DNA from: Chara braunii
Lineage: Eukaryota > Streptophyta > Charophyceae > Charales > Characeae
Direction: 5' to 3'
Length of the DNA stretch: 28,125 nucleotides
NCBI GenBank assembly: GCA_003427395.1
Contig: BFEA01000087.1
Coordinates: 2,006,345 to 2,034,469, forward strand
How positions within the stretch are numbered: position 1 is the stretch's first letter; the number at the start of each line of letters is the position of its first letter. This document shows, in pieces, positions 1-10,039 of the stretch. The notes under the pieces are model-generated. The model worked only from the letters and a program-made list of their open reading frames with translations. It searched no databases and was not told the DNA's origin. The position numbers and the translations under genes are program-made.

Positions 1-89
<89 letters not shown>
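1..89. repeat. (CT)n microsatellite, cut by window edge
   Basis: An uninterrupted CT dinucleotide run starts at the first base of the window, so its full length is unknown. It is one of five long CT/GA runs here. Open frames reading Ser-Leu or Arg-Glu through such runs are artefacts. Confidence 0.97.
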
Positions 90-91
<2 letters not shown>

Positions 92-1640
92 CTGTGTATA
101 TATATGTATATGTATCCTTGTGGATGGAAGTACTGACCAGCCAAAGTTGGTGACTTGAGCGGGATGTGTCATCCAGGTACATGGAGCTACAAATCGCCCT
201 CCTCTCCATTCCTCAACCTCGCACGTACTTGTAGGAGTACTATATAACCATCACTGCTCTCCAGAAGCTACGCTGACGGGCCAAAGATTCTGTCATGAGT
301 TTCTGATACCATGCAGGTACATGTAGCAGTTCACCTCCCACAGCGGGCTCCAGTATGGTGTCAGCAGGTGAGTATCGTCCCCCTCTGTAAACCTCCAACC
401 GGCCTTCTAACTCAACTTCACGTACTTGTAAGTTGTAACACTACTGATTTGACTGACCACAAGGGCACGGGTATGCAGCCCATAGGCAGTTTTGGAAAGG
501 GGAGATTACATGAGATGATGTTGTTGTGGAATTGTGGCAGGGTAGGGGGGCTACTCCCCCCACCCCCCGCCGCTTTCCGCCCCTTCAACTTGTTTTCCGA
601 ATGCCAATCCCCTTGCCAAGGAGAAATAATGTGAGAAGATGTTGTGGCAGGGAGGGGGGCGACCTCCCCACCGCCCACGCCATGTGCGGATGCTGTGCTC
701 ATACTCATAATATAGCACCACTGGTAGGTCCGGCCGGTAGGCAGTCCGCCAACTGGTCGTAAGAGGGTCATCCACTGATGTTTTTCCACTGATGTTTTTA
801 ATGTCTGAGTTTGACGCTGTACTGTGCTTGCTGAGTGCAGCCCAAATTCATTTCCGGGGGGGGGGGGGGGTGAGAGGGGCATATTTGGGTGGTATGGTGG
901 TGCATTTCTTTCTTTTATGATCGTTTTTTTTGTTTTTTTCTGCGGGGTGCCTACCAACAGCTGACCGGTAGGTACTGGCTCGTAGGCTGCCGATCAATCG
1001 AGGAGCGCCTACCGTTGGACTACTCTATTGGTATCGTTTGTTCTTAAATTTAAAATAATTTTAAGTCGTTTTTTTTTTGCTTTTTAAAACAATCGTTTGT
1101 TTATGGATAACTGGAAACTAGAAACAGACCTATGTGCTTCTTTTCTTTTCTTTTTTGTTTTCTTGAAATATCGTGTACATTCAGGGCCTTTTTCAGGCTA
1201 GGATGTTGGGCATTCTTTTCAAGGGCACAGGGATCACCCCACATATCCCGCAGGGCCATTGACAGGGCAGAGGCCTGAGTGAGAAGATCTTTACGGTACC
1301 CAGACGCTATGGCGTCACCTTCGCTGTCCGTGAGGTGCTGCGAGGACCCCCACACCCTCATCGTGAGCCCCTAGCCCCAACCGGCACGATCTGTTGGGCG
1401 ATCCCCCCATAGGTTGATATTTTTTAACCACCCCTACCTCTGAACTTATTTTACTGGACCTGTTTGTTACCGAGCCCTGATGTACCAAACCTCAGGTCAG
1501 AGCTCAACATGTTGTTTTGCGGCCGACTCTAGCTGTCATGATCTGTGATCTAATGACGGAGATTGACAAGCACAGTATTTTTCAAGCTGTGCTGCAGACC
1601 TTTTGTACACCTCTGTCAAGGCGAATGGTCGGTTTACCTT
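90..1640. other. No gene recognised; G-run and short duplications
   Basis: No frame reads like a protein. The stretch holds a run of about 15 G at 856-870, several T-rich runs, a doubled CCACTGATGTTTTT at about 774-797, and two related GC-rich hairpin units at 540-558 and 650-668 (described separately). The pair CAGGTACATG and ACGTACTTGTA occurs twice (about 175/224 and 315/420), hinting at an old duplication. Upstream exons of the gene beginning near 1757 could lie here, but none can be defined. Confidence 0.5.
540..668. repeat. Two diverged G-rich hairpin units
   Basis: Both units follow TTGTGGCAG or a close variant. Unit 1 pairs GGGTAG (540-545) with CTAC-T-CCC (551-558), with one bulged T. 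Unit 2 pairs GGGAGG (650-655) with CCTCCC (663-668). The middle of the stem changes from TA to AG while the partner arm changes from TA to CT, so pairing is kept. The loops are G-rich. With only two copies the significance is low by itself. Confidence 0.45.
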
Positions 1641-1756
1641 GGGATCAATAGATCAAGTTGTGTGTAGCATTCAGCCAGCTGGCACTGGCAGGCAGTAAAC
1701 CATTTTGGTTCTCGTTTCTGCTGAGTCTGACAAGCTTGTGGCTGCATACTCTCTGC

Positions 1757-3694
1757 ATGCAGCTGCTGTTAAGGAATGAGGAGCACAGCTTCAAGCTCTT
1801 CGAGGAGGACTGGGCAATGGAGAGCAGCTCCATGGAGGGCAGGGAAAACATGGATCCGGCAACACCGTCAAGTACACAAGGTGGTGGAGCCAAGCTTTCA
1901 CGCACCCGAGTGATGCTGACAGCACCAGTTGAGAAGCAAGACGGTGATGTCAATTCAGAGAAGAGTGCCTTGCCACTTGTAGGAGGACGATCAATAGTGT
2001 CCGATGCAGACCAGAATGTGGGGGGCAGGGAGGGGGTTGCCAGCGCAGCACAGGATGTGGCCAGTATGGAAGACAGTAGATGGGAGGAGAAGATTGCAGC
2101 AGTGAAGTCAAGGATGGGGAAGACATTACCCGGCCAGTTACAAGCTACAGAGAGTCAGAAGTTGGGATCCCTGGGAATTGGAAAACTGCCAGAGAATTAT
2201 CCAGAGCAAACTGCACTTGGTGAACAACTCTGGCGAAGAAAGGGAAAGTCAGCAGATAAGGAACAGGGTTCCTCTAGCTCAACGTTTGAGTCGGAGAACT
2301 GGAGTGTGCTGAGGATAGGTGCTCGGGAGTCCCACAGTCGCCAGTGGGAGTTCGGGGCTGGAGTTGGAGGACTGGAATGTGCTGAGGAACAGGATACCTC
2401 TGAACTGGTCCAGCAGTTTGACACATTATCAGCACAGTTGTATTCGACAGAAGAGGAGGAGCCAGAGAGGGGAAGTGAAGATATTGAAGATGGGGAGAAG
2501 ATTGGGGAGTTGGAGGTGTGGGCTCTACATCATCAACATCAGAACGAACCTGGGCACTGTACAGAAGTGAAGCACGAGGAGCACTTTGACGTAGAGAACC
2601 AGACTGAGTGTCAGGCGACGCAATCTGGAACTGGTGAAAGTGGTGAGAGTTGGAAAATCAGGAAGTGCAGTGACTGTGGACGTGAAATGCACGGAGGAGG
2701 ACAGATTTGGGAATCGCAGAAGGGCAGCAACTTTGTAAAGAGGTCATCTTCTCTGAGTGTGGCGAGTACAAGCTTAAAACATAGTGACAATGCAAATTGT
2801 CTGCCGAATCTGACGAGCATGATACCTGAAGACAGGGGATGGCCAGAGATGATGAGGGGGCTAATAGAAGCGACTCAGGCAAGCGCTTTCATTCATCCAT
2901 TGGAGCCAATCGTGGAGGAAGTGCAGGATTCGGCATCTGATATCTGTAAGAGGACAGGCGCGAGTCCATTTCATTCAAGATTAGAAGACGAGTCTGTATC
3001 AACAGCTGCAGAGTCTATGGCAGCAGTCGAGGTATCACATACAAAGCCTAAAGTTGACCGGGTTCAAAGCCGCATTTCTTCTGTGGCCTTGGCTGTGGAC
3101 AACATGATTATTCAAAGTTCTGGATGCGAAGGAACAACAAGGGACAGAGCAGCAACTCCGAAGGGGAGAGACACCATAGACCAAACTGCAGATGAAGAGG
3201 GGACTGAACAACTCGGAGAGAGGCCTAGTAAGACTGGACAGGAGCTTGCACAAGTAGGGGATGTTCGTTTGTCTCTTGCAATGAACTTGAAGAAACCGGA
3301 CACTGGTAACAATAATGAAAACGCTGGGACACAAGGTCTGTCAGATGTTGTGTCCTCAAAGCTGGAGCCCAATAGGGAGTTGGCTCCAGCTGGCTCAGAC
3401 TTGAAGATGGCGGCACCTGTCAACTTTCCGCAGCAAAATACCTTTAACCCTACATCACAGGCTGGAAGGCTTTCAGAAGCGGCTGGGAGGCTTTCAGAAG
3501 GGGTCAGTTCTGATGAGATCCATCCTCACAAAGCAGGCAGTTATGTGGTCAAGGGCAGCAAGACATCAGGCAGCAGCATTGGGAGTTCTCACGGTCGTCA
3601 TACGGACATAACATTTATGGGCATTGCAAAGTCAGAAGAGTGGCAGAATCTGACAATGATGGAGTTGCTTCGGGAGAGTGGACTCCTCAAGAAG
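1757..3694 (+). CDS. Large exon of a protein of unknown function
   Basis: The frame is open from 1652 to a TAA at 3704-3706, about 680 codons, far longer than any other frame outside repeats. I place the start at the first in-frame ATG (1757). A splice acceptor ending CATGCAG at 1762 is equally possible and would make this an internal phase-0 exon. The last sensible codons are followed by AAG|GTGAGA with the break after 3694, a good phase-0 donor, so translation probably continues in a downstream exon that I cannot identify. The product is hydrophilic and rich in Ser, Glu, Gly and Gln, with acidic stretches and no transmembrane segment. It has one isolated CSDCG motif about 300 residues in, and a short internal duplication (GRLSEA then GRLSEG, nt 3462-3500). 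This composition fits a long disordered region. I recognise no family. Confidence 0.6.
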
Positions 3695-4150
3695 GTGAGA
3701 GCATAATTCTGTGTTCTACCTCATTTTGGTACCAAGTGCCACTTTCAATCCATGATCTCTGAAGCTGTTCTCCATGAACTTGAACCCACCAGTAGCAGCT
3801 TGTGCATTTGTTTGCAAAAGGGACCAATGCTGGCTGATCACTTCAGAAAGTTCCGAAAGCTCTCAAATTGGTCTCAAGGTCACGAAACACGTCACCCAAG
3901 GTGTGTCCCCCTCTGTATGTGCATATATGTGTGCATCCATGTGTTTGTTCCTGTTTCTGTCTGCAAGTCTGTGTGCCAGCGTATGCACGCTTTGATCTGT
4001 ATGTGTGTATGTGTGTATGTGTGTCTCATCCAGTCCATAGCAAATCCACTGTGCGCTCCGTTATTACAGTGGTGCACCAGGTCCAGGCATAAAAAATCAA
4101 CACTGTATAGCGCTCATATGTCCGTGCTGATGCTCCTATTCTACATTACT
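3695..4150. other. Probable intron or intergenic; TG-rich patch
   Basis: The stretch begins with the GTGAGA donor of the preceding exon. A TG/TATG-rich patch lies at about 3985-4026. Short open frames rich in Cys and Val come from that patch and are not credible genes. No downstream exon could be placed. Confidence 0.4.
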
Positions 4151-4155
4151 GGACT

Positions 4156-4470
4156 ATGACAAGCAAAAAGACCAGGCAACCAGCACGTAATGCCAAGTCA
4201 GCAATGACAACAAACAGCCAGAAAAAAAGCAGCAACTGCCAGCAAGGCACTGGAGGGCACAGGGAATGCAGCAGGGCAGTCCACACACAAGCGCACAAGG
4301 CAGTGAGAAGACAACAAACAGCTAACAAGAAACAACCAGGCAAAATCAGCAAGGCAAAACCAATGACGCAACACATACGCTGGAGGGCAAGGGGAGGCGG
4401 GAGGGCAGACAACACACAATCATGCAAGGCAGAGAAAAGATAACAGCCAGGAGACAAGAAAGGTAATAGT
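4156..4470. repeat. CAAGGCA/CAGCAA-rich degenerate repeat
   Basis: The sequence is strongly biased (A, C and G, with little T on the plus strand) and repeats CAAGGCA, GGCACTGGAGGGCA and ACAACAAACAGC-like words. It resembles the array at 5811-6140 in wording and composition. The two flank the LINE fragment. The open frames on both strands follow from the composition. Confidence 0.5.
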
Positions 4471-4859
4471 TCCAAAAAACAAAAGCAAAACTAAAATAAA
4501 AACTGATGATGATAGCCTGGCCATCCCGCAACCGATCCAACATCATCAGCATAGAGCAGATGGAATAAGCGGCCCTGATTTCCTTTTTATGCATAGCATG
4601 ATAGCAGTTGTGTCTTTTGATTTTTGCTTTTCAGTAATGGCCAGTTTTTGTAGCTCGTTCGGCACTTTGGAAGACCTTTCGTTATTGGAAAGAGTAAGGG
4701 ACGCTGGACCTGATTGCCAGCGCTAGTCGAAGCTGGGTAATCGCCCCAGTAAGCTAAACACCCTTGCTCCCACTGTCTTTATGTTTCCACCCAAGGCTTC
4801 CTGTCCACCCACAGGGAGCGAAAGTTTGCTGCAAGATCAGTCCTTTCGTTCGTGTCAGG

Positions 4860-5513
4860 CTATTTAGCCTGCATCTGTCTGAGCTCCTTCCAAGCAGCAT
4901 GTGTGTTTGTTGTGATGGATTCCACAATTAAGGATCTTGCTTGCAAGTCGTTATATGTGTTCTGTTTGTGTTTGTCAGCGCAGCGCATCTGCCAGGCCAC
5001 CATCAGGACTGGCAGGTGCATGCAATTAAACAAGTTAAGCATAAAGGGGGACCATGTTGCTGCCTCTGGAGGGATCTGCCCCAAAAGGATGACCTTGGCA
5101 TCCCATGGGAGGTGGGAGCCCGTCAGGTAGTGCCAGGCGACGTCCCACCATGCCCACAACTTGGTTACCATTCGGCAATCTAGCAGGCAGTGCTCCAATG
5201 TGGCTCGTTTCTTCGGGGGGGGTCGACCGCAGTATGTGCAGAGTGAGGATAGCAGTCCTTGGGTCTCCAAAACGGCATGTGTACTATTGACATAAAAGCT
5301 GGACAATTCACCCCCATTTCTGAAATTAGGGTAGCAGTGCGACGAAGCAATTTTTTGGCAAGCAACGTTTCGAGCCTCAGGGGTGGTGTTGTCGCACAGC
5401 AGCTTAGGCACGCGGGCTATGCCATGGAATGGTACACACATACACGACTTCGAGGATAAGCAGATCAGGAGTTCACAGCAGGGTACACATACAACTTCAA
5501 TGACAAACAGACC
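4860..5513 (-). pseudogene. LINE ORF2 C-terminal fragment (RT-associated zinc-binding domain)
   Basis: The minus-strand frame is open from about 5513 to a stop near 4860, with an ATG at 5441. Counting from that ATG, Cys68, Cys71, His84 and Cys89 form C-x2-C-x12-H-x4-C, in the context LEHCLLDC followed by LWAWWD. This is the pattern of the zinc-binding domain found after the reverse transcriptase of plant non-LTR retrotransposons (zf-RVT type). That family copies its RNA into nicked genomic DNA. The reverse transcriptase and endonuclease that should lie upstream on the minus strand (above 5513) are not recognisable, so the copy is 5'-truncated or broken. A stop at 5515-5520 in the same frame supports decay. 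A host gene with a domesticated domain is the less likely alternative. Confidence 0.6.
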
Positions 5514-5810
5514 AGGATTTCAAGTCACCCTCTTTGCATCTATACAACAGTGTCTACAGTTTCCCCTGAACAAAACCCACGTGCGTTGTCTGTGAGGAAT
5601 TCCCGGCCTCGTCCTTTCCATTTGAAATAAAAGGGGTAATTCTTCCGGGGAAAAAAAAAAAAAAAACTGCTGACGATAGATTGTTTTGCCGGACTTGCAC
5701 AACTCATCAGGAGTCTGAACCCTCGACAATCTGGGGAATCCCCATATTGATGCTTTGGCTCAAGAACCCTTCAACCCTTGTTGAAAGCTGACAGACTGCA
5801 GCACAAGCAG
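5514..5810. other. No gene; A-run of about 17 at 5650
   Basis: The stretch lies upstream of the LINE fragment in its reading direction. An A-run at about 5650-5666 could be an old poly(A) tail of a plus-strand retroposed sequence. No coding frame is convincing. Confidence 0.3.
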
Positions 5811-6140
5811 CAAAGCAACAACGCAGCGAGACACAAGGCAGCACTGACAGAGTAGCCAAACTGCAAGGCAAACAGGCAGGCTGCATGTAAGACAAGGCAA
5901 GGCAAGGCAAACAGATGGGCGGCTAGGCAACAACGCATTGAAGCACAAGGCAGCACTGACAAGGCAGTTAAACTGCACAACACACAAGCACGCTGCATGG
6001 AAGACAAGGCACATCGATATCCAGCAAGGCAACAGTCCAGTGAAGCACAAGGCAACACCAACAAAGCAGCCAAACTGCATGAAACCAACCAGCTGCGAGG
6101 AAAGACATAAGGAGCGGGATGGGCAGCAAGGCAACGGAGG
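5811..6140. repeat. Tandem repeat, about 102-112 bp unit, three copies
   Basis: Units start at about 5811, 5923 and 6025, with a partial fourth at 6127. Each begins with CAAGGCAACA-like sequence, then GAAGCACAAGGCAGCACTGA, then CCAAACTGCA, then GCTGCATGGAAGACA. Spacing is 112, 102 and 102 bp. Long frames on both strands (Leu/Cys-rich on the minus strand) are repeat artefacts. Confidence 0.7.
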
Positions 6141-6620
6141 AGTGCAAACAATGCAGTGCATACATCCAACGAGGACCAAAGCAGCTCACCACCTACTCAC
6201 ACCACAGTGGAACCCCCTAGACTGGTTCCCACTATCTGCTCAGCCAGGAAGCCACTCCGATGGTCATCTATCATCACCGCTGGACCATATGCATCACAGA
6301 CATCACAAACAAATCAGGCCCCTAATAGTGTTACAGGCACTCCAAACACCCTACTGACTACTGAGCACTTCTTAGAAGTGCTCGCTTAGACACAGAAAGT
6401 ACATACAAAAAAAATAAAAAATAAACGTGCAATGAACCAGCTTAAATTCAAACCCAATTGCATCACACCGTATTCTCAAAAAATACTCCAAACAAGGCAG
6501 CGAGATGGAAATTAGCCAAAAACTGCGATGATTATTCCCAAAACAACTGAATTATCCAAGTACCAAGGTCGTAGCACATGCAGCTATGGCTGCCAGGTCA
6601 TCACCCTCACTCAGGTAAGT

Positions 6621-6623
<3 letters not shown>
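6141..6623. other. No recognised gene; donor-like site at its end
   Basis: The sequence is A/C-rich with no recognisable protein. It ends in CTCAG|GTAAGTAA at 6611-6622, a near-consensus plus-strand splice donor, immediately before the CT microsatellite. An exon ending there (about 6528-6614) is possible but unsupported by similarity. Confidence 0.3.
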
Positions 6624-6713
<90 letters not shown>

Positions 6714-6714
6714 N

Positions 6715-6775
<61 letters not shown>
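6624..6775. repeat. (CT)n microsatellite with an unresolved base
   Basis: A pure CT run of about 150 bp with a single N at 6714. The N probably marks an assembly join, so the true length is uncertain. Confidence 0.97.
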
Positions 6776-6777
<2 letters not shown>

Positions 6778-7256
6778 TACCTCTCCTCACTTGTATCTCT
6801 CTCTTCTGACTTGGATCGCTCACTCTAACTCTCGTAATGTACTTGCCTCTCTCTCTACCACTGCCTTGTCAGCTATTTTGGTTGTCTTCTTCCTTGCTAG
6901 GCGGCCATGCGCCGTCTTCTTCCTCAGCCTCCCTCACCAATCCACCCGTTCAGTCTCACAAGCGTCCAGTAGAGTTTCCGCAACACACGAAGTGAGAAGT
7001 GAGTTCAGCGAAGCACTGTAGCTCTATAAATAGTGGCTGAGTTGAGATCTTTGTCGGCTCCAGACCGGTAACGGTCTCCGAAGGCCTGTCGGCTGCACTT
7101 GGTCCTGTCGTTTCGACTCTTGTTTCATGTGTCCACTGCCACAGGGAGATGGATGGTCCATTGTATGTGATTTGCCGTTTTCGTTCCACTGCCTCCGGAC
7201 ATAACAGATTTGCTATTTTTGTTCCACTGCTGAAGTAGGCAGGCCATCGGACGCTT
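6776..7256. other. CT-rich decay zone with scattered TTCCACTGCC words
   Basis: The first part is imperfect CT-rich sequence trailing the microsatellite. From about 7130, copies of GTTCCACTGC or TCCACTGCC recur at about 7131, 7184, 7220 and 7262. They lead into the inverted repeat at 7257-7332. No gene is visible. Confidence 0.4.
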
Positions 7257-7332
7257 TTTTTGTTCCACTGCCACAGGAAGAACTCCCGAATTACTAAAAT
7301 TGTCCCAGCTTCATGTGGCAGTGGAACAAAAA
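7257..7332. repeat. Perfect 19-bp inverted repeat
   Basis: TTTTTGTTCCACTGCCACA (7257-7275) and its exact reverse complement (7314-7332) are separated by 38 bp. Three further direct copies of the core word lie just upstream. It abuts the truncated integrase end of the minus-strand gypsy element, so it may be the end of an inserted element or a remnant of what cut it. Confidence 0.75.
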
Positions 7333-7369
7333 CAGCAAACTACTTAATATATCTACTCCTTTCACTTGT

Positions 7370-7860
7370 ATCTTTCGTTTTGACTTTTGACCTTTGTGTT
7401 CATGAAGTCTATTGACACTGGCTCTCCTGGTCCCAACGCTATGGGTAACAGTCCCAACAGCCCTAATGGGGGTTGCGTTGTACTTTGTTGCGGTGGACTT
7501 TACAGCTCTGCACATACAAGAGGCAATCACTTTTTATTCTGGTCCATACGTATGATCGCAGTAAATTTGCATAGGTCTTTCCAACTGAAGTGACCTTCCG
7601 TATCGTGCCATTCACCAAGTATCAAGCTGCAAATCTCTTCATCATTCAGTATACGAAGTTTGTCTTCCGTGTCTGATTTTTGAAACAACAGTCCGTCAAT
7701 CATATGGAACTCCGGGACTTCATGGGGCGCATCTACTACCTTAGCTTTGATGTGGTAAATAAGGATCAGTGGGGTATGCATATTTAATCTTCTGCTGCAA
7801 TTCCTATCGAGGTAGGTAACTACAGCACCAAAGAAATCTGCTCTTCTAGACAGCACATCA
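7370..7860 (-). pseudogene. Integrase N-terminal and start of core (gypsy 1)
   Basis: The frame contains ILGEWHDTEGHFSWKD, matching the His pair of the integrase zinc-binding domain. In a shifted frame follow VHRNKVQRN, GLLGLLPI and PVSIDFM. The last is the usual start of the Ty3/gypsy catalytic core, where the Asp (codon at 7407-7409) is the first acidic residue of the DDE triad. The second and third acidic residues are absent because homology ends near 7370. In the zinc region the second Cys of the CxxC pair appears as His. The integrase inserts the cDNA into the host chromosome; this copy cannot. Confidence 0.7.
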
Positions 7861-8351
7861 GCAATGATATTGTACTTTGACTGGTTTCAGTTCGAAGTCG
7901 AACTCGTTGATTTCGGTAGCTCACCTAACAAACTTTGTGATATCCTAGCCTGCGTCTTTAACCTGTGTAGCGTTTCATGATCCGAATACACTTTGGAATG
8001 TCATCCGAGCAAGTAGTGTCTCCAGTTCTTTAGTGCTTCTTTCAATGCGAACAGTGCTCTCTCGTACATGGATGTGGCTACCTTCTTGGATGGCAGTCAC
8101 CTAGACATAAACTCTATTGGTCTATACCGGTCTCCATCATTCTGTTGTAGGACAGTGCCTATTCCGTGTTGACTCGCATCTGTATTCAAAATAAACGGCA
8201 AGGAAGGGTCGGCTATTTTTAGAACAGGGTACTCTATCAGCGACTTCTTCAACTTCTTGAACGCGGAGGTGCGGTCTCTATCCCATAACCACAGTGCTCC
8301 TTTTTTCAGTAGCTTGCGTAAAATGGTTGTGATCGTAGTACAGTTCCGCAC
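7861..8351 (-). pseudogene. RNase H domain remnant (gypsy 1)
   Basis: The ORF at 8097-8351 reads FILNTDASQHGIGTVLQQ followed by RPIEFMSR, the first-strand Asp motif of Ty3/gypsy RNase H. Downstream, in other frames, are SDHETL and IIADVLSRRADF, matching the H-x-x-L and ADxLSRR motifs that close the domain. Several stops and frame changes separate these pieces. The domain normally removes the RNA strand after cDNA synthesis. Confidence 0.75.
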
Positions 8352-9175
8352 AAACTGCCGATAATAAATGGTTTTGCTTGTAAGGACTATAATCCCGTTA
8401 ACGTCCGCGGTGTAGGCTAGTCTTGAATTCCTGCAATCTTTGCATCCTCCGGTTTAACTCCATCCCCGTCTACTACGTTACCCAAATACAATACTTGGCG
8501 CTTGGCCCGCTCACACTTCTTTGGGTGTTGTTTGAACTTAGCTTGCCTTAACTCACTCAATGCTTGCTGTGAATGCTCCCAGGGCTCTTCTAAAGTCTTA
8601 TTAAATATTAATATATTATCTAAGTATGCTACTACAAATCGATCTAGCCACTCCATAAACAAATCATCCATGCAGTTCTGGAATGTTGCAGGGTGCTCAT
8701 CAGTCGGAATGGCATCACCACAAACTCGTAGTGTCTGTACCTAGTCCGGGATGCTATTTTATGCTGATCTTCAGATTGTACCTCAATCTGACAGTACCCC
8801 AATTTTCATATCTATCTTTGAGAAGTATTTGCATCCCTGCAACCGGTCTAATAGGTCATCTATCCTAGGCAGCGACTCACCATGCTTCATAGTGATTGTG
8901 TTAAGTCCCCTAAGTCAATACATATGCGCATTTCACCTTCCTTCATGGGGCAAACAAAATCGGCATGCTTCATAGTGATTGCGTTAAGTCCCCTAAGTCA
9001 ATACATATGCGCAGTTCACCTTCTTTCATGGGGCAAACAAAACCGGTGCACCGTACGGCGATGAGCTAGGCTTAATCCACCCTTTTTTTATCAGTTCATC
9101 CAATTGTTTTCGCAGATCATCTAACGCACGGGGAGGCATCCTATAAACCGGTCCCGTTGGAATCCCAGGCTTTAT
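8352..9175 (-). pseudogene. Reverse transcriptase remnant (gypsy 1)
   Basis: The start reads KPGIPTGPVYRMPP, then LRKQLDELIKKGWIKPS and SPYGAPVLF, the classic N-terminal RT signature, preceded by an in-frame stop. The MCIDLRGLN region is present twice because of the 83-bp duplication at 8881-9046, which also shifts the frame. The polymerase motif reads FVVAYLDNILIF, where YxDD is expected; the second Asp is Asn (codon about 8615-8617). The fragment at 8417-8671 ends with KKCERAKRQVLYLG and VKPEDAKI, typical of the RT thumb. Confidence 0.85.
8881..9046. repeat. 83-bp tandem duplication inside RT
   Basis: The segment starting CATGCTTCATAGTGATTG at 8881 is repeated from 8964 with only a few substitutions (period 83). 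Since 83 is not a multiple of three, it breaks the RT frame. Confidence 0.9.
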
Positions 9176-9734
9176 CTCAATCTAGTGCTTGATCTCCCTC
9201 TCAACTACTCCGCTGGGTACCTGCCGTACATTTGTGTTCTTGACACTTCTTGTCTAATAAAGATTTGGGTACTTTGTCTAATCACGATATAATCGAGTTG
9301 GGTATCTCGTCCTCTTCCTTTTTTGTTCTCACTCACCGGTTTAACATACGCCAAAAACACCTAATCTAACATATTCTCCTTCGCAACGCACTGGCTGAAC
9401 GCAGGTGCACTCATAAAGCATAGGGGCATGGCGGACTTCAACCCGGACTTGTGGTGGCACAGCCTAATCATATTTCTTGTTGCCTTCGTTGTTGGGAAGC
9501 CAACAACTTCACATCTTCCTCCACCGTCTCTTTCTAGTATGTGCCTAGCAACAAGTGTAAGGGTTGGTTGTCCTCCACGAGAAGGGTCATGGAATATAAC
9601 ACTATCTCTAACTTCTTTTACCCCTCCAACCAGAAGTCTGACTTGATCTCCTCGACATACTCTTCTTCCCTTGTCTCTCTGTTATCCACTAACTTTGACG
9701 CTACCAGTTTTTCCAATTGCTACACTTTCATTCC
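9176..9734 (-). pseudogene. Protease-RT linker region (gypsy 1), degraded
   Basis: By position this is the spacer between protease and RT. No frame stays open for long, and no motif other than general gypsy context can be assigned. Confidence 0.4.
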
Positions 9735-9813
9735 TAAATGGCGTTTCTTCAGTCCTCTCTTGCCGATAAAACTTACAGTAGATCCCCGGTCCATTAGCGC
9801 GCCTACTTGTGTC
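9735..9813 (-). pseudogene. Aspartic protease motif (gypsy 1)
   Basis: One minus frame reads VGALMDRGSTVSFIGKRGL, matching the retropepsin active-site pattern (hydrophobic-D-T/S-G-A/S-T) of Ty3/gypsy proteases. The catalytic Asp is kept (codon about 9789-9791), but the next residue is Arg instead of Thr or Ser, which would be expected to abolish activity. The domain normally cleaves the Gag-Pol polyprotein. Confidence 0.65.
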
Positions 9814-10039
9814 CTATTTACCTTTGCCCTCTACTTCCTTTCTTCATTCCAGCCTAGGCTTGGCAACGAGTGATCGGTATCACCGATGCCTGCTAAGGAG
9901 CCACCTAGAGAGACCCTAACACAAGCTCATGCCTATCAAAACTCACAGTCCCAATAGAAGTCGCTGCCACTTCTACTAGCCATCCCTATTTACCAGCTAT
10001 CGCAACTTGAGGCGAAGGGGGATGATGTAACCCGGATCC

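Noticed and set aside
3500-3530. Hammerhead ribozyme core (CTGATGAG at about 3509; CTGATGA also at 4502 and 21613)
   Set aside because: No GAAA partner strand and no fitting stems at any of the sites.
4146-4594. Hydrophobic minus-strand frames near the LINE fragment
   Set aside because: Same composition effect as the other CAAGGCA-rich block.
5707-6192. Leu/Cys-rich minus-strand frames that look like membrane proteins
   Set aside because: They overlap in several frames and follow from the T-poor CAAGGCA repeat read in reverse.
6528-6823. Open frames of Ser-Leu or Arg-Glu repeats through CT/GA microsatellites (also at 22302-22638, 25420-25919, 26752-27244)
   Set aside because: They exist only because the dinucleotide runs have no stops; nothing protein-like flanks them.
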